Part shown: one piece after another, positions 34,232 to 43,657 of the stretch | Position numbering within the stretch: the first letter of the stretch is position 1 | How the letters are laid out: the number at the start of each line of letters is the position of its first letter | Assembly: GCA_964561995.1 (NCBI GenBank) | Contig: CAZLQZ010000001.1 | Span: forward strand, 92,747 to 156,746 | DNA: 64,000 nt | From: JABIAG01 sp964561995 | GTDB taxonomy: Archaea; Nanobdellota; Nanobdellia; Woesearchaeales; JABIAG01 | Reading direction: 5' to 3' | The notes under the pieces: model-generated | What the model saw: only the letters and a program-made list of their open reading frames with translations | Databases searched by the model: none | What the model was told of the DNA's origin: nothing | Made by a program: the position numbers and the translations under genes

Positions 34232-35824
34232 ATGATTATTGATTTAAGGCAAAAATTAGAAAAAGCTAAAGATTTTGCATCAAATAATCAGTATTATGAG
34301 GGTAGAAAGTTTTTAGAAGAATTTATTTTTGAATGCGAAGTAAGAATTGACGATTATAAATTAAATGGTGGAACCTGTTTTGTTAAAAGGATTGAAGATT
34401 TAATCAAACAAGCAAAACAAATTTTGGTTGATTTTAAAAGATTAAGAATTACTGGAGTTCAACCAAATAATCCTGTGTCTAAACCAATTGAACAAAAACC
34501 TGAAGAAATTGTTATTCCAAAGAAAGTTAATTCTGAGGTAGTTGTAAAAGATGAAGTTTTTGAAGAAAATGAAGTGAATATTCAAGAACCAATTAAAGAA
34601 CAAGAAAAGAGCGAAGAAGTTTATATTCAAGAACAATCTAATACTTATGAAACTAAAGTTGAACCTCAAACATTTAAAGAAGAACCAGTTTATCAAGAAC
34701 AAAATCAACCACCTAAAATCATTCCTTCTTTAAAACCAAATATTCCTTCAATGCCAAGTGTCCCTATAAGGTCAACAACATTCTCGCTTCCTGAAGTGAC
34801 GGGAAATATTATGATTCAATTAGGAAATAAAACAAATGGTGAAGTTATTTTTTGGGAACCTAAAAATCAAGCTAATCAACATTTAGTGGCTGTTGGAATG
34901 AGTGGAACAGGAAAAACTACTGCTTTAAGAACAATTTTATATCAATTAGAACAACAAAAAGTTCCTCTTGTTATTTTTGATCTTCATGATGATTTTTCAG
35001 CTCAAAAATCTATTAATTTTGGTGAAATTACTATTAATCCGCTAGAATTAGATGGTTTAACTCCTAAAGAAAAAGCAATTGAATTTGCTTATATTTGTAA
35101 AAGAATATTTCAATTGGGTGACCAACAAGAAAATAAGCTTCGTGAAGCAATATTATACTGTTATGGTCAAAACGGCATTGATATTTATAAACCTGAAACT
35201 TTTAGTAATCCTGCACCAACATTAAAAGACGTTAGTGATTTTTTAGAGGATAATCGTGATGGTAAAACAGTAGATACTTTACTTGGAAGAGTTAAATTTT
35301 TTCATAGGGTTGAATTGTTTATGTCTGAGACTCGTTGTCCGTTTAAAGAAATTTTTAAAGGCTCAACTGTAATAAAATTAATTGAATTTTCAGACAATCC
35401 CGAATTACAGATGGCTTTGTGTGAAATATTTCTAAATAAATTGTTATTTACAGTAAAAAAGGCCGGTCAATCTAAATTAAGAGCTTATTGTGTTATTGAT
35501 GAAGCTCACATTCTTGATGATGGAAAGGATAGTTATCGTTCTCCGTTGGTAAAAATCGCAAGAGAGGCAAGAAAATACGGTTTAGGTTTGATATTAGCAT
35601 CTCAAAGACCTAGAGATTTTTCAAAAAGTGTTTTACACAATGCTGCCACTATAATGACTTTGAAGTTTAATGCTAAAGAAGAGGCAAGGGCAATTTCTGA
35701 TCATATGTTTGGTGTTAACGATATAGATATTCTTAATCTTGGGGAAGTAGGAAGGGGTTTTGTTAAGTTTAATAATGAAGTTTCTAAGATAAAGTTCTTT
35801 CAAATTGAAGATTTAATTAAATAA
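34232..35824 (+). CDS. HerA/VirB4-like DUF87 ATPase
   Basis: The 530-residue product starts with a ~65-residue helical hairpin, continues through a Gln/Glu/Pro-rich linker (about 70-185), then carries a HerA-FtsK-type ATPase. That domain has Walker A GMSGTGKTTA, Walker B CVIDEAHIL, and the sensor-like ILASQRPRDFSKSVLHNA. Relatives pump DNA or proteins, but no NurA nuclease or secretion gene is adjacent. The linker length and the N-terminal hairpin suggest a dedicated partner. Its end overlaps the convergent Lrp-like gene by 12 bases. Confidence 0.85.
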   Translation: MIIDLRQKLEKAKDFASNNQYYEGRKFLEEFIFECEVRIDDYKLNGGTCFVKRIEDLIKQAKQILVDFKRLRITGVQPNNPVSKPIEQKPEEIVIPKKVNSEVVVKDEVFEENEVNIQEPIKEQEKSEEVYIQEQSNTYETKVEPQTFKEEPVYQEQNQPPKIIPSLKPNIPSMPSVPIRSTTFSLPEVTGNIMIQLGNKTNGEVIFWEPKNQANQHLVAVGMSGTGKTTALRTILYQLEQQKVPLVIFDLHDDFSAQKSINFGEITINPLELDGLTPKEKAIEFAYICKRIFQLGDQQENKLREAILYCYGQNGIDIYKPETFSNPAPTLKDVSDFLEDNRDGKTVDTLLGRVKFFHRVELFMSETRCPFKEIFKGSTVIKLIEFSDNPELQMALCEIFLNKLLFTVKKAGQSKLRAYCVIDEAHILDDGKDSYRSPLVKIAREARKYGLGLILASQRPRDFSKSVLHNAATIMTLKFNAKEEARAISDHMFGVNDIDILNLGEVGRGFVKFNNEVSKIKFFQIEDLIK

Positions 35825-36742
35825 TTCATTTGTGATTATTCTTTTTCCGAAATTAATTAATGTTATTTTGATATTTCCTGGAAATTTATTTTTTAACCTA
35901 TCAATTTCTGCATGTAATTCTTTTGAAGATTTGAAAACATAATCTATTTCATATTCCCACTTTCCTAAAGACTGTGAAATGTATCTTGTATTTTTTCCAG
36001 TAAGATATTTTTCTAGTTTTTTTCTATCTGAATTTCCTACTTGCATTAATATCTTAAATGATTGAAATCCCATTTTTTCAACATTTAATGTCATAAAAAA
36101 TCCCATAATTATTTTTCTTTTTTTGAGAGATTTAATCCTTTCTAAAACTGTTTTTGAAGAAAGTTTTGTTTGTTTAGCAATCTCAATTATTTGCATTCTC
36201 GGATTATATCTTAAATGTTTTAATATTAATTTTTCATTTTCACTTAATTTTTCAATTTTATTTTCGTTTTTTACAACTGATATCTTCTCTATTTTAATTT
36301 TGTGAAGGAAATTATGTCTAAAATAAATTTGTTTATTGATTATTTGAATTTCTTTTTCTATTGTTCTAGTTGATAACTTTTTGTTGAATTCATTAATTTT
36401 TTCTAAATCATTCGTTGATTGAATTAAATATGCTATACATAAATCATACGTACCGTATAGTCTTGCAACCCATCTGACAGTTTGTTCTTTTTTAACTAAT
36501 TCTTTTAGTTCTTCTTCTATTTTTTCATCATAATAATTAAGTGAGTAATACACTTTTACTAATTTCTGTCCTAATAGTTCCGTATTTATTCCTGTTGTGT
36601 TATGTAGTGTTGATTTTTTTAATTTATTAAATCTTAATGCAACAGAGTTTTTACTTAGTTTTACTTTTTTTGCAATTTTTGAAAGACTTTCTCGATAATT
36701 AATGTCTAATTCTCTTAATATTTGTAGGTTTTTTGAATCCAT
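35813..36742 (-). CDS. Tandem Lrp/AsnC-type transcriptional regulator
   Basis: The 309-residue product is two Lrp/AsnC units in one chain. HTH 1 is DINYRESLSKIAKKVKLSKNS and HTH 2 is LRYNPRMQIIEIAKQTKLSSKT (each given only in part as recognition helices). After each comes a RAM-like beta-alpha sandwich, for example VRWVARLYGTYDLCIAYL. Single Lrp proteins have about 150 residues, so this is an internal duplication that would act as a built-in dimer. The target is unknown. Confidence 0.85.
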   Translation of the reverse strand: MDSKNLQILRELDINYRESLSKIAKKVKLSKNSVALRFNKLKKSTLHNTTGINTELLGQKLVKVYYSLNYYDEKIEEELKELVKKEQTVRWVARLYGTYDLCIAYLIQSTNDLEKINEFNKKLSTRTIEKEIQIINKQIYFRHNFLHKIKIEKISVVKNENKIEKLSENEKLILKHLRYNPRMQIIEIAKQTKLSSKTVLERIKSLKKRKIIMGFFMTLNVEKMGFQSFKILMQVGNSDRKKLEKYLTGKNTRYISQSLGKWEYEIDYVFKSSKELHAEIDRLKNKFPGNIKITLINFGKRIITNELFN

Positions 36743-36880
36743 AATGTATTTAATATGTTATTTTTTATAAACTTATCGAGAATATCATATTACATTGATT
36801 ACCTTTCAAGCTTTTTTTAGTTAATAAAGTTGGTTATTTTGTTCCAAACTTTATTATTAATTATTCCCTTTTCTAATTTT

Positions 36881-38107
36881 ATGATCTCTGACTTAAAATC
36901 AAAAGTGAAGAGTAGTAACGATTATTATTTCAACAAAATTTACGAATTTGAATCCGTTAGGGCTAAAATGATTATGCCAAAAATTCCTATTAATGGTTTT
37001 AGTGCACATCAAGAAGTAATAACTTTGCGTAATAAGTATACAAATGAATCCGTAATTTATAATCCTAATAGACGATTTCGACCAATGTCAAAGAAAAAAT
37101 ATAATGTGGTATCGGAGTGTAAGTTTGAGGATGTTGAAAAAAATACTCCTTCTGATATTTTTGGTCGAATTAAAAGTAAGTTTTGCACCACTGCTTCAAA
37201 TCTTTCAAAATATGCAAAAAATCATGGTTTATTAATTTTCAAGGAACATGACCCACTAAAATTTACTCCTGAATCGGTAGAAGATTTTATTGGAACGGCA
37301 AAAGATTGGATTAAAGAGGTAGATGAAAGTTATTGGGGGATTGTTTGGAATTGTAATTGGAGGGCCGGAGCATCTATTCCTCATGGACATTTTAATTTAA
37401 TCGCGCGTAATATGCCTTTTCCAATTCAAGAAAATTATCATCTTGCACGTGAAAATTTTCTTCAAGTTGAAGGTGGAGATCTTTTCAATTCTATGATTCA
37501 AACACATCGTAATCTTGGACTAATCGTAATTGATGGAACTACGGTTTCAATGGCATATTTGACACCTAAGAAAAATTGGGGCATTCTTATAGCTTCTCGT
37601 CAGGATGATGCTTTTTTTCATAATGCAATATATAGTGGTGCAGATACAATGCGTAGTTTGGGCGATAGTTTTAACATGGCAATTGTTCCTGAATATAAAT
37701 CAGTTCCAAATTTGGCATTATTTATTAGTCGGGGTAATTCAGATACTTTGACAAGTGATTTTGGAACAATTGAAGCACTTCTAGGTGAATCTGTAATAGA
37801 TTCAGATCCTTTTCTATTGATTAAAGAAATGAAAAATAATTATCATTATACGCAAACTGAAACAAAAGATATGTTGGATGATGGTTGTCTGGGTAGATAT
37901 GGTCCCAACGGGGGTAAACTAGAAATTCCTTTGAGTGGAAGATTAGCTCAACATCCAGAAAAAGGAAAAGACTGGTGTCTTAAAAAAACATTCTCTAAAG
38001 GACGAAATGAAGACGTAGCTTATTGGTATAAACTCGAACTTGATGGCTGGGATGATGCCTTTGATTATTATGAAGGACCCTATGAAGTTCCCGAATCATT
38101 GAAGTGA
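36881..38107 (+). CDS. GalT/HIT-superfamily-like protein, probably acquired
   Basis: The 408-residue product has RAGASIPHGHFNLIARN, which matches the P-H-x-H-x-Q nucleotidyl-transfer motif of galactose-1-phosphate uridylyltransferases with Gln changed to Asn. A second domain holds GILIASRQDD and FNMAIVPEY. It probably transfers or cleaves a nucleotide. The ATG at 36881 is preferred to the TTG at 36830. Arginine is often CGT/CGA/CGG here, whereas neighbouring genes use AGA almost only, a sign of recent transfer. Confidence 0.65.
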   Translation: MISDLKSKVKSSNDYYFNKIYEFESVRAKMIMPKIPINGFSAHQEVITLRNKYTNESVIYNPNRRFRPMSKKKYNVVSECKFEDVEKNTPSDIFGRIKSKFCTTASNLSKYAKNHGLLIFKEHDPLKFTPESVEDFIGTAKDWIKEVDESYWGIVWNCNWRAGASIPHGHFNLIARNMPFPIQENYHLARENFLQVEGGDLFNSMIQTHRNLGLIVIDGTTVSMAYLTPKKNWGILIASRQDDAFFHNAIYSGADTMRSLGDSFNMAIVPEYKSVPNLALFISRGNSDTLTSDFGTIEALLGESVIDSDPFLLIKEMKNNYHYTQTETKDMLDDGCLGRYGPNGGKLEIPLSGRLAQHPEKGKDWCLKKTFSKGRNEDVAYWYKLELDGWDDAFDYYEGPYEVPESLK

Positions 38108-38148
38108 AAATACAAAAAGCTTATAATTAATCAATTTAATTAATAATT

Positions 38149-38322
38149 ATGGCAAGAGAAATAATTGAATTAAATTCAGATGTAGGGACAATAAAAAAAG
38201 GTTCTAGGGGAATGATAATCAAAGATGTTGATGAAAATCATGTCCAAGCTTCTTTTATTAATTTAGACGGTACTCAAACTTGTACTACTATTCCAAGGGA
38301 TAAAATAACAATTAGACAATAA
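38149..38322 (+). CDS. Small SH3-like beta protein, 57 aa
   Basis: This 57-residue frame reads MAREIIELNSDVGTIKKGS and continues with RGMIIKDVDENHVQASF, ending in IPRDKITIRQ. The pattern of short strands with Gly turns and a final P-R-D-K-I.I strand is that of small SH3-like domains that control or cap enzymes. TTATAATTAA just upstream may be its promoter. No partner enzyme is adjacent apart from the GalT-like gene ending 42 bases earlier. Confidence 0.6.
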   Translation: MAREIIELNSDVGTIKKGSRGMIIKDVDENHVQASFINLDGTQTCTTIPRDKITIRQ

Positions 38323-38332
38323 ATTAGAATAT

Positions 38333-38959
38333 TTAATTGTCGTATTTTGGAAGAATTGTATGTTCTTTTTTTATTCCTTTAGTATCGGTAAAAGTATATT
38401 TATTTAATGCATTTGGATTTTCGTGTTTTGGTTTACCGTTTTTATCATATTCACAAACATATATTGGGTTTTTAACTATTGATATAGAAGGTAACATATA
38501 TTCTGGGACTGTTTTGGTGTTAATGTTTGTTGCTAAAAGTTCAATCCATCTATCAAAATTCATTGCAACTGCCCATTCATTACATGCATCAAATAATTTT
38601 ATGCCTAAATTGTGATAAAATTTAGTTGTAGGAGAATAAACTTTTTCACTTCTTTGTTGCATATAATCTTCAAAGAAAGCTAAACTTACTAAACATTGTT
38701 CTGCAGTTCCTCTAATACCTAAATTTGAAGATATAATATCTAAAGGATTAATTCTTATGTGTTCATAAGTAAACTTAGCAACATAAATTCTTTCATCATC
38801 ACAACTTGCAAATTTTGCACCAAAAGTTACTGCAAGAATAAATCTAAAACAACTAGCGTGTACGTCTTTATCCTCATTAATTGCTTCAAGAGTTCTTTCT
38901 CTTGTAGTTGGATCTTCTAATGATTCTACAATAATTAAATCTAAGTCTCTGTCATCCAT
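38333..38959 (-). CDS. Hypothetical protein, 208 aa
   Basis: I do not recognise this family. The product is mostly helical and acidic at the start (MDDRDLDLIIVESLEDP), with a buried-looking core (ASCFRFILAVTFGAKFASC) and a hydrophilic C-terminal tail ending in a KKEHTILPKYDN-type stretch. It has no signal peptide or transmembrane helix. It is convergent with the small gene at 38149, ten bases apart. Confidence 0.65.
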   Translation of the reverse strand: MDDRDLDLIIVESLEDPTTRERTLEAINEDKDVHASCFRFILAVTFGAKFASCDDERIYVAKFTYEHIRINPLDIISSNLGIRGTAEQCLVSLAFFEDYMQQRSEKVYSPTTKFYHNLGIKLFDACNEWAVAMNFDRWIELLATNINTKTVPEYMLPSISIVKNPIYVCEYDKNGKPKHENPNALNKYTFTDTKGIKKEHTILPKYDN

Positions 38960-39091
38960 TTAAGTAGGTAATCTTTGTATTCTTTTAAAGATTATTATGA
39001 TTTATTATAATTATAACTTCAATCCATATCAAAGTAAAAGAATAATTTATATACTTCTTTTGTTTTAATTAATTTATTGGAGGTATTTATT

Positions 39092-39955
39092 ATGAATAAA
39101 TTTTACAAAAATAATAAACAAATTATTTGGACGATTGTGGTAATGTTGGCTATATTTTTCGTTTTTAGTGGTTTTTTCAATCAAGGCAGATTAGGTAGTT
39201 TTTCTTCAGGAATGGCATTAGAACAAAAGGCACATGATGATTATGATGGTGCAAGGATGGTATCTTTAAGTTCTGATGAAGGTTTGGCTGAAGTTTATTT
39301 TGATGAATCAGAAAGAAAGATTAAATATAATGCAAATGTTAATTTAGAATCTAATGATTATGATTTAACAAAACAAGTTCTTAATCAAATCCCTGATCAA
39401 TTTGAAGGATTTTACACTTATCAAAATGAGTATAAAAGAACTTATAGTAACAAAGATTATAGAACTTATTCATTAACATTTAAAGTCCCGGTTGATAAAT
39501 TTGACGAAGTAATAAATGCTGTTAAAGAAATTGGCGAAGTTAAATCATTAAATGTTCAAGCATCTGATTTAACAACACAATATAATGATGCACAAGCTTA
39601 TTTAGATTCTTATAAAAAAGAAAAAGTTAAAATTGAATCTTTATTAGCTAGAGCAGAATCAATTGATGAAATAATTTTAATTGAATCTAAATTGACAGAT
39701 TTGCAAAGACAAATTGATAATTATCAAAGACAAGTAACTAATATCAATAGACAAACAGATTATTCTCAAGTTACTGTAATTTTAGAAGAAAAACGTCCAG
39801 TAACAGAAGTATTTTATCAATGGACTGGTATTAAACAACACTTAAGAAATGTTGTTCAAGGATTTGATTCAATATTGGTATTGATAACTTCAGTATTTGC
39901 TTGGGCAATAGCAGTTTTAGTAATCTGGGGTATTGTTAAGTGGGTTAGAAGATAA
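39092..39955 (+). CDS. DUF4349 membrane-anchored protein
   Basis: The 287-residue product has an N-terminal membrane anchor (about residues 12-30), an extracytoplasmic domain with YNANVNLESNDYD and a YSLTFKVPVDKFDEVI-type core, a coiled coil (about 170-220, LTTQYNDAQAYLDSYKKE), and a C-terminal membrane helix ending in KWVRR. That is the DUF4349 layout. The ATG at 39092 follows TTGGAGGTATTTATT, a strong ribosome site, so the ATG 15 bases earlier is rejected. Function unknown; an envelope role is likely. Confidence 0.85.
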   Translation: MNKFYKNNKQIIWTIVVMLAIFFVFSGFFNQGRLGSFSSGMALEQKAHDDYDGARMVSLSSDEGLAEVYFDESERKIKYNANVNLESNDYDLTKQVLNQIPDQFEGFYTYQNEYKRTYSNKDYRTYSLTFKVPVDKFDEVINAVKEIGEVKSLNVQASDLTTQYNDAQAYLDSYKKEKVKIESLLARAESIDEIILIESKLTDLQRQIDNYQRQVTNINRQTDYSQVTVILEEKRPVTEVFYQWTGIKQHLRNVVQGFDSILVLITSVFAWAIAVLVIWGIVKWVRR

Positions 39956-39964
39956 ATTTATTTT

Positions 39965-40723
39965 TTATTTTTTTGTTTTATCCCAAATAAAGTAAAAATA
40001 CTTTTTGTACATTTTTGCAAGTTTTGAATTTTTAACAAGAAAACTCATAGGACGTTCATCTTCTGAAATATGTGTTATTACAAAATCTTTGTAAATAGTT
40101 ATTCCTACTGGAATTATTTCATTAGTGTAACGAAATTCTTGATATGTAGTCATGAATTCTTTTCCATATATTTTTTCAAATACTTTTTTCATCTTTTGGT
40201 TAGCAAGAAGATTTAGTTTTATTCCTTTATTTTTTAAGGCTTTATTATGTCTTTGAAATAATAGATTCATATTTTGTTGTCCTAAAACTTGTTCAATTAC
40301 AAATGCTTCATATGATTCTCCTTTTTTTAAAGTTGTTAAAATATTATTAAAAATTGTTTGAAGACCATTAAATCCTTCATATACTTCAACTATAGTTTTT
40401 TCTTTAATTGATTCAAATTGACTTTTAAGTTCTGGCAGAATTTTTTTAATTTTTGTTTGTTGTTTTTCAATTTCTTTAGCTTTTAAATCTAATAGGGATA
40501 GTATATTTTCTGGATTGGTTGGAATATAATGTTTTCCTCTTTTATTTATATAACTTACAAATCCTTTTTCAATTAAACTGTTTAAACAATAATAAACTGT
40601 TGAACTTTGAAGTCCTGAATTTCTGGCAATTGGACTGTTTGTAGCTTCACCTAATTTTAATAAGGTTAGGTATACTTTTATTTCTCCTCCTGTTAATCCA
40701 ATTGCACGTAATTCTTCTTCCAT
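39965..40723 (-). CDS. TrmB-family transcriptional regulator
   Basis: The 252-residue product has the winged helix LRAIGLTGGEIKVYLTLLK..LQSSTVYYCLNSLIEKGFV, a coiled linker and a ~130-residue effector domain (YEGFNGLQTIFNNI onward). It is divergent from a substrate-binding lipoprotein gene, with a perfect 23-bp palindrome covering its start codon. Self-repression combined with control of the lipoprotein gene is the natural reading. The ligand could be whatever the lipoprotein binds. Confidence 0.88.
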   Translation of the reverse strand: MEEELRAIGLTGGEIKVYLTLLKLGEATNSPIARNSGLQSSTVYYCLNSLIEKGFVSYINKRGKHYIPTNPENILSLLDLKAKEIEKQQTKIKKILPELKSQFESIKEKTIVEVYEGFNGLQTIFNNILTTLKKGESYEAFVIEQVLGQQNMNLLFQRHNKALKNKGIKLNLLANQKMKKVFEKIYGKEFMTTYQEFRYTNEIIPVGITIYKDFVITHISEDERPMSFLVKNSKLAKMYKKYFYFIWDKTKK

Positions 40724-40743
40724 TCAACAGTTACTGTTGAATG
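40721..40743. promoter_or_regulatory. Perfect 23-bp palindromic operator
   Basis: CATTCAACAGT, one central T, then the exact inverse complement ACTGTTGAATG. The first three bases are the start codon of the TrmB gene on the minus strand. The lipoprotein gene on the plus strand has a TATA-like AATCTTACTATATT just downstream of the site. A dimer here would block both. Confidence 0.75.
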
Positions 40744-40777
40744 TATCTTTTTAAATCTTACTATATTACTTGTAATA

Positions 40778-41842
40778 ATGAAAAAATTTATTATTTTATT
40801 TATATTTTTGTTATTAATAGGATGTAGTAATAATTCTGATGATATAACCATTGGAGGAGTTTTTCATCTTTCAGGCCCGGGTTCTTTTTGGGGAAGTGCT
40901 GAGCATAATGGTGCTTTATTGGCTGTAGAAGAAATTAATCAAAATGGCGGAATTAATGGAAAGCAACTAAATTTAATTGTTGAAGATGGTAAAACTGATC
41001 TTCTTATTACTGTATCTTCTATTAAAAAATTAATATCAATAAATGGTGTTCAAGTTATTATAGGACCAACGTGGTTTGGACAAGTGGCTGCTCCTATTGC
41101 AGAAGATATGAAAACAGTTATTTTATCACCTTCAACAGGAGTGACTGTAGAGAGGCAAAAATATTTTTTCAATCTTTGGCCAACCGAACGGCAAGAAATA
41201 ATTCCATTAGTGGATTATCTAAAAGATCAACAGGATAAAATTGCAATAATTTATGGTCAAAATGATTGGTCAATTTCTATAAAAGATAATTTTGTTGACG
41301 AAGCTAAGAAATATGATCTTGAAATAATCGAAGAATATTCTTTTTTGCCTGATGAATCAGATTTTAGAACTATTATTGCCAAATTAAAAAATGAAAATGT
41401 GAGTGCGGTGTATGGTGCATTTGCTTTTTATCCTAGTCAAGGTAAATTTACAAAGCAATTGAAAGAATCTGGTTTAAACATTTCTGTATATTCTACTTCA
41501 GGAACTGAAAATCCCGAATTGTTAAATGCTTATCCTATTGAAGGAACTATTTATCCACATCCACTAATAAGTATAAAGGAAAAAGAGTTTTTAGAAAAAT
41601 ATGAGCAAAAATATGATGTAAAACCTGCACCTTCGGTTGCTTATGCTTATGATGCAGTTTATTTAATTGCTGCAGCTTTAAGGAATGGTTTAAATTCAAA
41701 TGAAATTACAGCTTATTTAGAAGATGTAAATTATTCTGGTGTTTCTAATAGCAATATTAAATTTGTCGATGGCAGAGTATTTGAAAAAGAATATATAATT
41801 AAAGTTGTAAAAAATGGAGAATTTCAAGAGGTTTTAAATTAA
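40778..41842 (+). CDS. ABC-type substrate-binding lipoprotein, LivJ-like
   Basis: The 354-residue product has a lipoprotein signal (MKKFIILFIFLLLIGC, lipid-anchored at Cys16) and a type I periplasmic-binding fold: ITIGGVFHLSGPGSFWG, LAVEEINQNGGINGK and VIIGPTWFGQVAAP, with hinge crossings later and AYAYDAVYLIAAAL near the end. Such proteins usually bind amino acids or small amides for import. No permease or ATPase gene is nearby, so it may work with a transporter encoded elsewhere or as a sensor. Confidence 0.88.
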   Translation: MKKFIILFIFLLLIGCSNNSDDITIGGVFHLSGPGSFWGSAEHNGALLAVEEINQNGGINGKQLNLIVEDGKTDLLITVSSIKKLISINGVQVIIGPTWFGQVAAPIAEDMKTVILSPSTGVTVERQKYFFNLWPTERQEIIPLVDYLKDQQDKIAIIYGQNDWSISIKDNFVDEAKKYDLEIIEEYSFLPDESDFRTIIAKLKNENVSAVYGAFAFYPSQGKFTKQLKESGLNISVYSTSGTENPELLNAYPIEGTIYPHPLISIKEKEFLEKYEQKYDVKPAPSVAYAYDAVYLIAAALRNGLNSNEITAYLEDVNYSGVSNSNIKFVDGRVFEKEYIIKVVKNGEFQEVLN

Positions 41843-41845
41843 TTT

Positions 41846-42739
41846 TTATATTTCTATTATATTTGTTCGGCATCTTAATCCACCATATCGATTACATTCA
41901 TTTCTTAAAGGTTTATATGTTAAAATTTCAGTATCTAAGTTTTTATCAAGAAAATCTATAACACTTTTACATTTTTCTGAAATAATAATTTTTCCAGACG
42001 GAAGAACTATAAAGTTTGTAGGTTGGTAATGATGAGAGTCTTTAGTAACATAAAGTTGATTTTTTGTAGAAGAACAAATTAAATCTACAGTTTCTTTGAA
42101 AACATGATGGTATTCGGGGGTTACTATTAAGAGGTATTTATCAGCTTTTGTTTGTATTAAATTCATTTCAGTATCAATATGTCGATTTCGGTTCAATCTT
42201 CTAGCTAATCTTCTCTCAACAGAATCTTGTGAACTTAATTTAGCGTATAGAGGCATTGCAATAGCCAAATAATCCATTTTGTCAACAATTTCTACTTTAT
42301 CAAATAATAAATCAATGCCAGAAAAAAGCAAACCTTTCCCGGCTACAACTGATGTGCCACCTTCTCCAAAATGGCTTAATTCTCTTTCTCCATTAAAACC
42401 CAATTCATTAAGAATTTTATTGCCTAGTGTTTTATATCTTGGTGCAATTAAAGCAGTATTTTTTAAAACTTGTAAGATGTCTCTTGGCCAGTTTAAAGCA
42501 GCTTCAAAATCTTTTTTGTTTTTGCAATCTTTTTTATCAATTGTAATTGTACTATTTGGAAAACATTTTTCTAACCAATAACCTGCATTATTTTGATGAT
42601 TTTCTCTTATGAATTTTACTTCTAATCCTGGTTCTTTATCTTCAATAAATTCTTTTCTTCCTTCATAAGTTTCTAATAGTTTAATTAAATCATCTCTATT
42701 AGTTGCCCATGCAGTTGACATTAACATAATATTGCTCAT
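41846..42739 (-). CDS. Pentein-superfamily enzyme (amidinotransferase/deiminase-like)
   Basis: The 297-residue product has the guanidine-modifying catalytic set: NWPRD (residues 83-87), FGEGG with the acid at Glu126, H187-I-D189, and a C-terminal Cys290 in GGLRC. Agmatine, arginine and dimethylarginine hydrolases and amidinotransferases share this arrangement. The exact substrate cannot be read from sequence. It is convergent with the substrate-binding lipoprotein gene, three bases apart, so the two might meet in the same amino-acid metabolism. Confidence 0.7.
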   Translation of the reverse strand: MSNIMLMSTAWATNRDDLIKLLETYEGRKEFIEDKEPGLEVKFIRENHQNNAGYWLEKCFPNSTITIDKKDCKNKKDFEAALNWPRDILQVLKNTALIAPRYKTLGNKILNELGFNGERELSHFGEGGTSVVAGKGLLFSGIDLLFDKVEIVDKMDYLAIAMPLYAKLSSQDSVERRLARRLNRNRHIDTEMNLIQTKADKYLLIVTPEYHHVFKETVDLICSSTKNQLYVTKDSHHYQPTNFIVLPSGKIIISEKCKSVIDFLDKNLDTEILTYKPLRNECNRYGGLRCRTNIIEI

Positions 42740-42778
42740 ATTGTGTTGGAAATCAACTAGAATTTAAAAAGATATTTC

Positions 42779-43657
42779 TCATAATTTTTCATTAAAGAAT
42801 TTTACTGCTTCTCTGGCTAAATAAGGACAATATATTGCTGAAGTATAATGTCCTGTTGGTAAATATATTGTTCTTGGATATCCAATCTCTTTTCTTAATT
42901 CTTCTCCTTTTTTTATTGGAACACATTTATCATTATTAGCAAGAATCATTAAAACATTTCTTGCATCTATATTTTTAGCATATTTTAAAGGATCATGTTC
43001 AATTAAATCTTGTAAATATGAATACAAATTTTCTTCATTAACTTTAGCTAATGCAGTTTTTTTAATTCTTTGAACAGTTCCAACTTTCGAATGCATTATT
43101 ATGTATGGCAAGTCCCCTCCAGTAACTCCAAGTATTGCTGCATCAATTCTTTCTTCTAATCCTGATAAAATGGATGCTGTTAAACCACCTGAACTAATTC
43201 CCATAACTCCTAATTGTTCTATGTTATAGTTTTGTTCTAACCAATCTAAAGCAATAATGTGATCTTCAATAATATTGTTTACAGTATCGTTAATATTGTC
43301 AACCGTTAGTCTTTTACTTTGTTCATTTAAACGTATAAATAATGCATTATAATCATTTTTTGCAAAATGAGTTGCAAAATACCTTGCTAAGAAATCCAAT
43401 CCTTTTAATTGAGGCAAAACTATAATTGTTGGATTATTTTCATTTGTTTTATAATACTCTAAATCAATTCTTTCTTGTAATTTAATTTTACTTAAAGTAA
43501 AATGTTTTTTTTCTTTTGTTGTTAAAGTTTGTTGATGTATTTCTTTTTTTATTTTTTCATGAACTGGTCTTGGTTCAGGTCCTGGATAATTTTTATCTAT
43601 TGGAACTTGTGTAATACATCCACTTAAAAGAACTAAACCTGGTATTAATTTTTTCAT
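42779..43657 (-). CDS. Lipoprotein alpha/beta hydrolase
   Basis: The 292-residue product begins MKKLIPGLVLLSGC, a lipobox with the lipid-bearing Cys14. The mature part is an alpha/beta hydrolase with nucleophile elbow GISSGG, the acid probably in NNDKCVP and the histidine in TGHYTS. It would act on the outer face of the membrane. Its start overlaps the stop of the upstream lipoprotein gene by four bases, so the two are made together. Substrate unknown. Confidence 0.8.
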   Translation of the reverse strand: MKKLIPGLVLLSGCITQVPIDKNYPGPEPRPVHEKIKKEIHQQTLTTKEKKHFTLSKIKLQERIDLEYYKTNENNPTIIVLPQLKGLDFLARYFATHFAKNDYNALFIRLNEQSKRLTVDNINDTVNNIIEDHIIALDWLEQNYNIEQLGVMGISSGGLTASILSGLEERIDAAILGVTGGDLPYIIMHSKVGTVQRIKKTALAKVNEENLYSYLQDLIEHDPLKYAKNIDARNVLMILANNDKCVPIKKGEELRKEIGYPRTIYLPTGHYTSAIYCPYLAREAVKFFNEKL

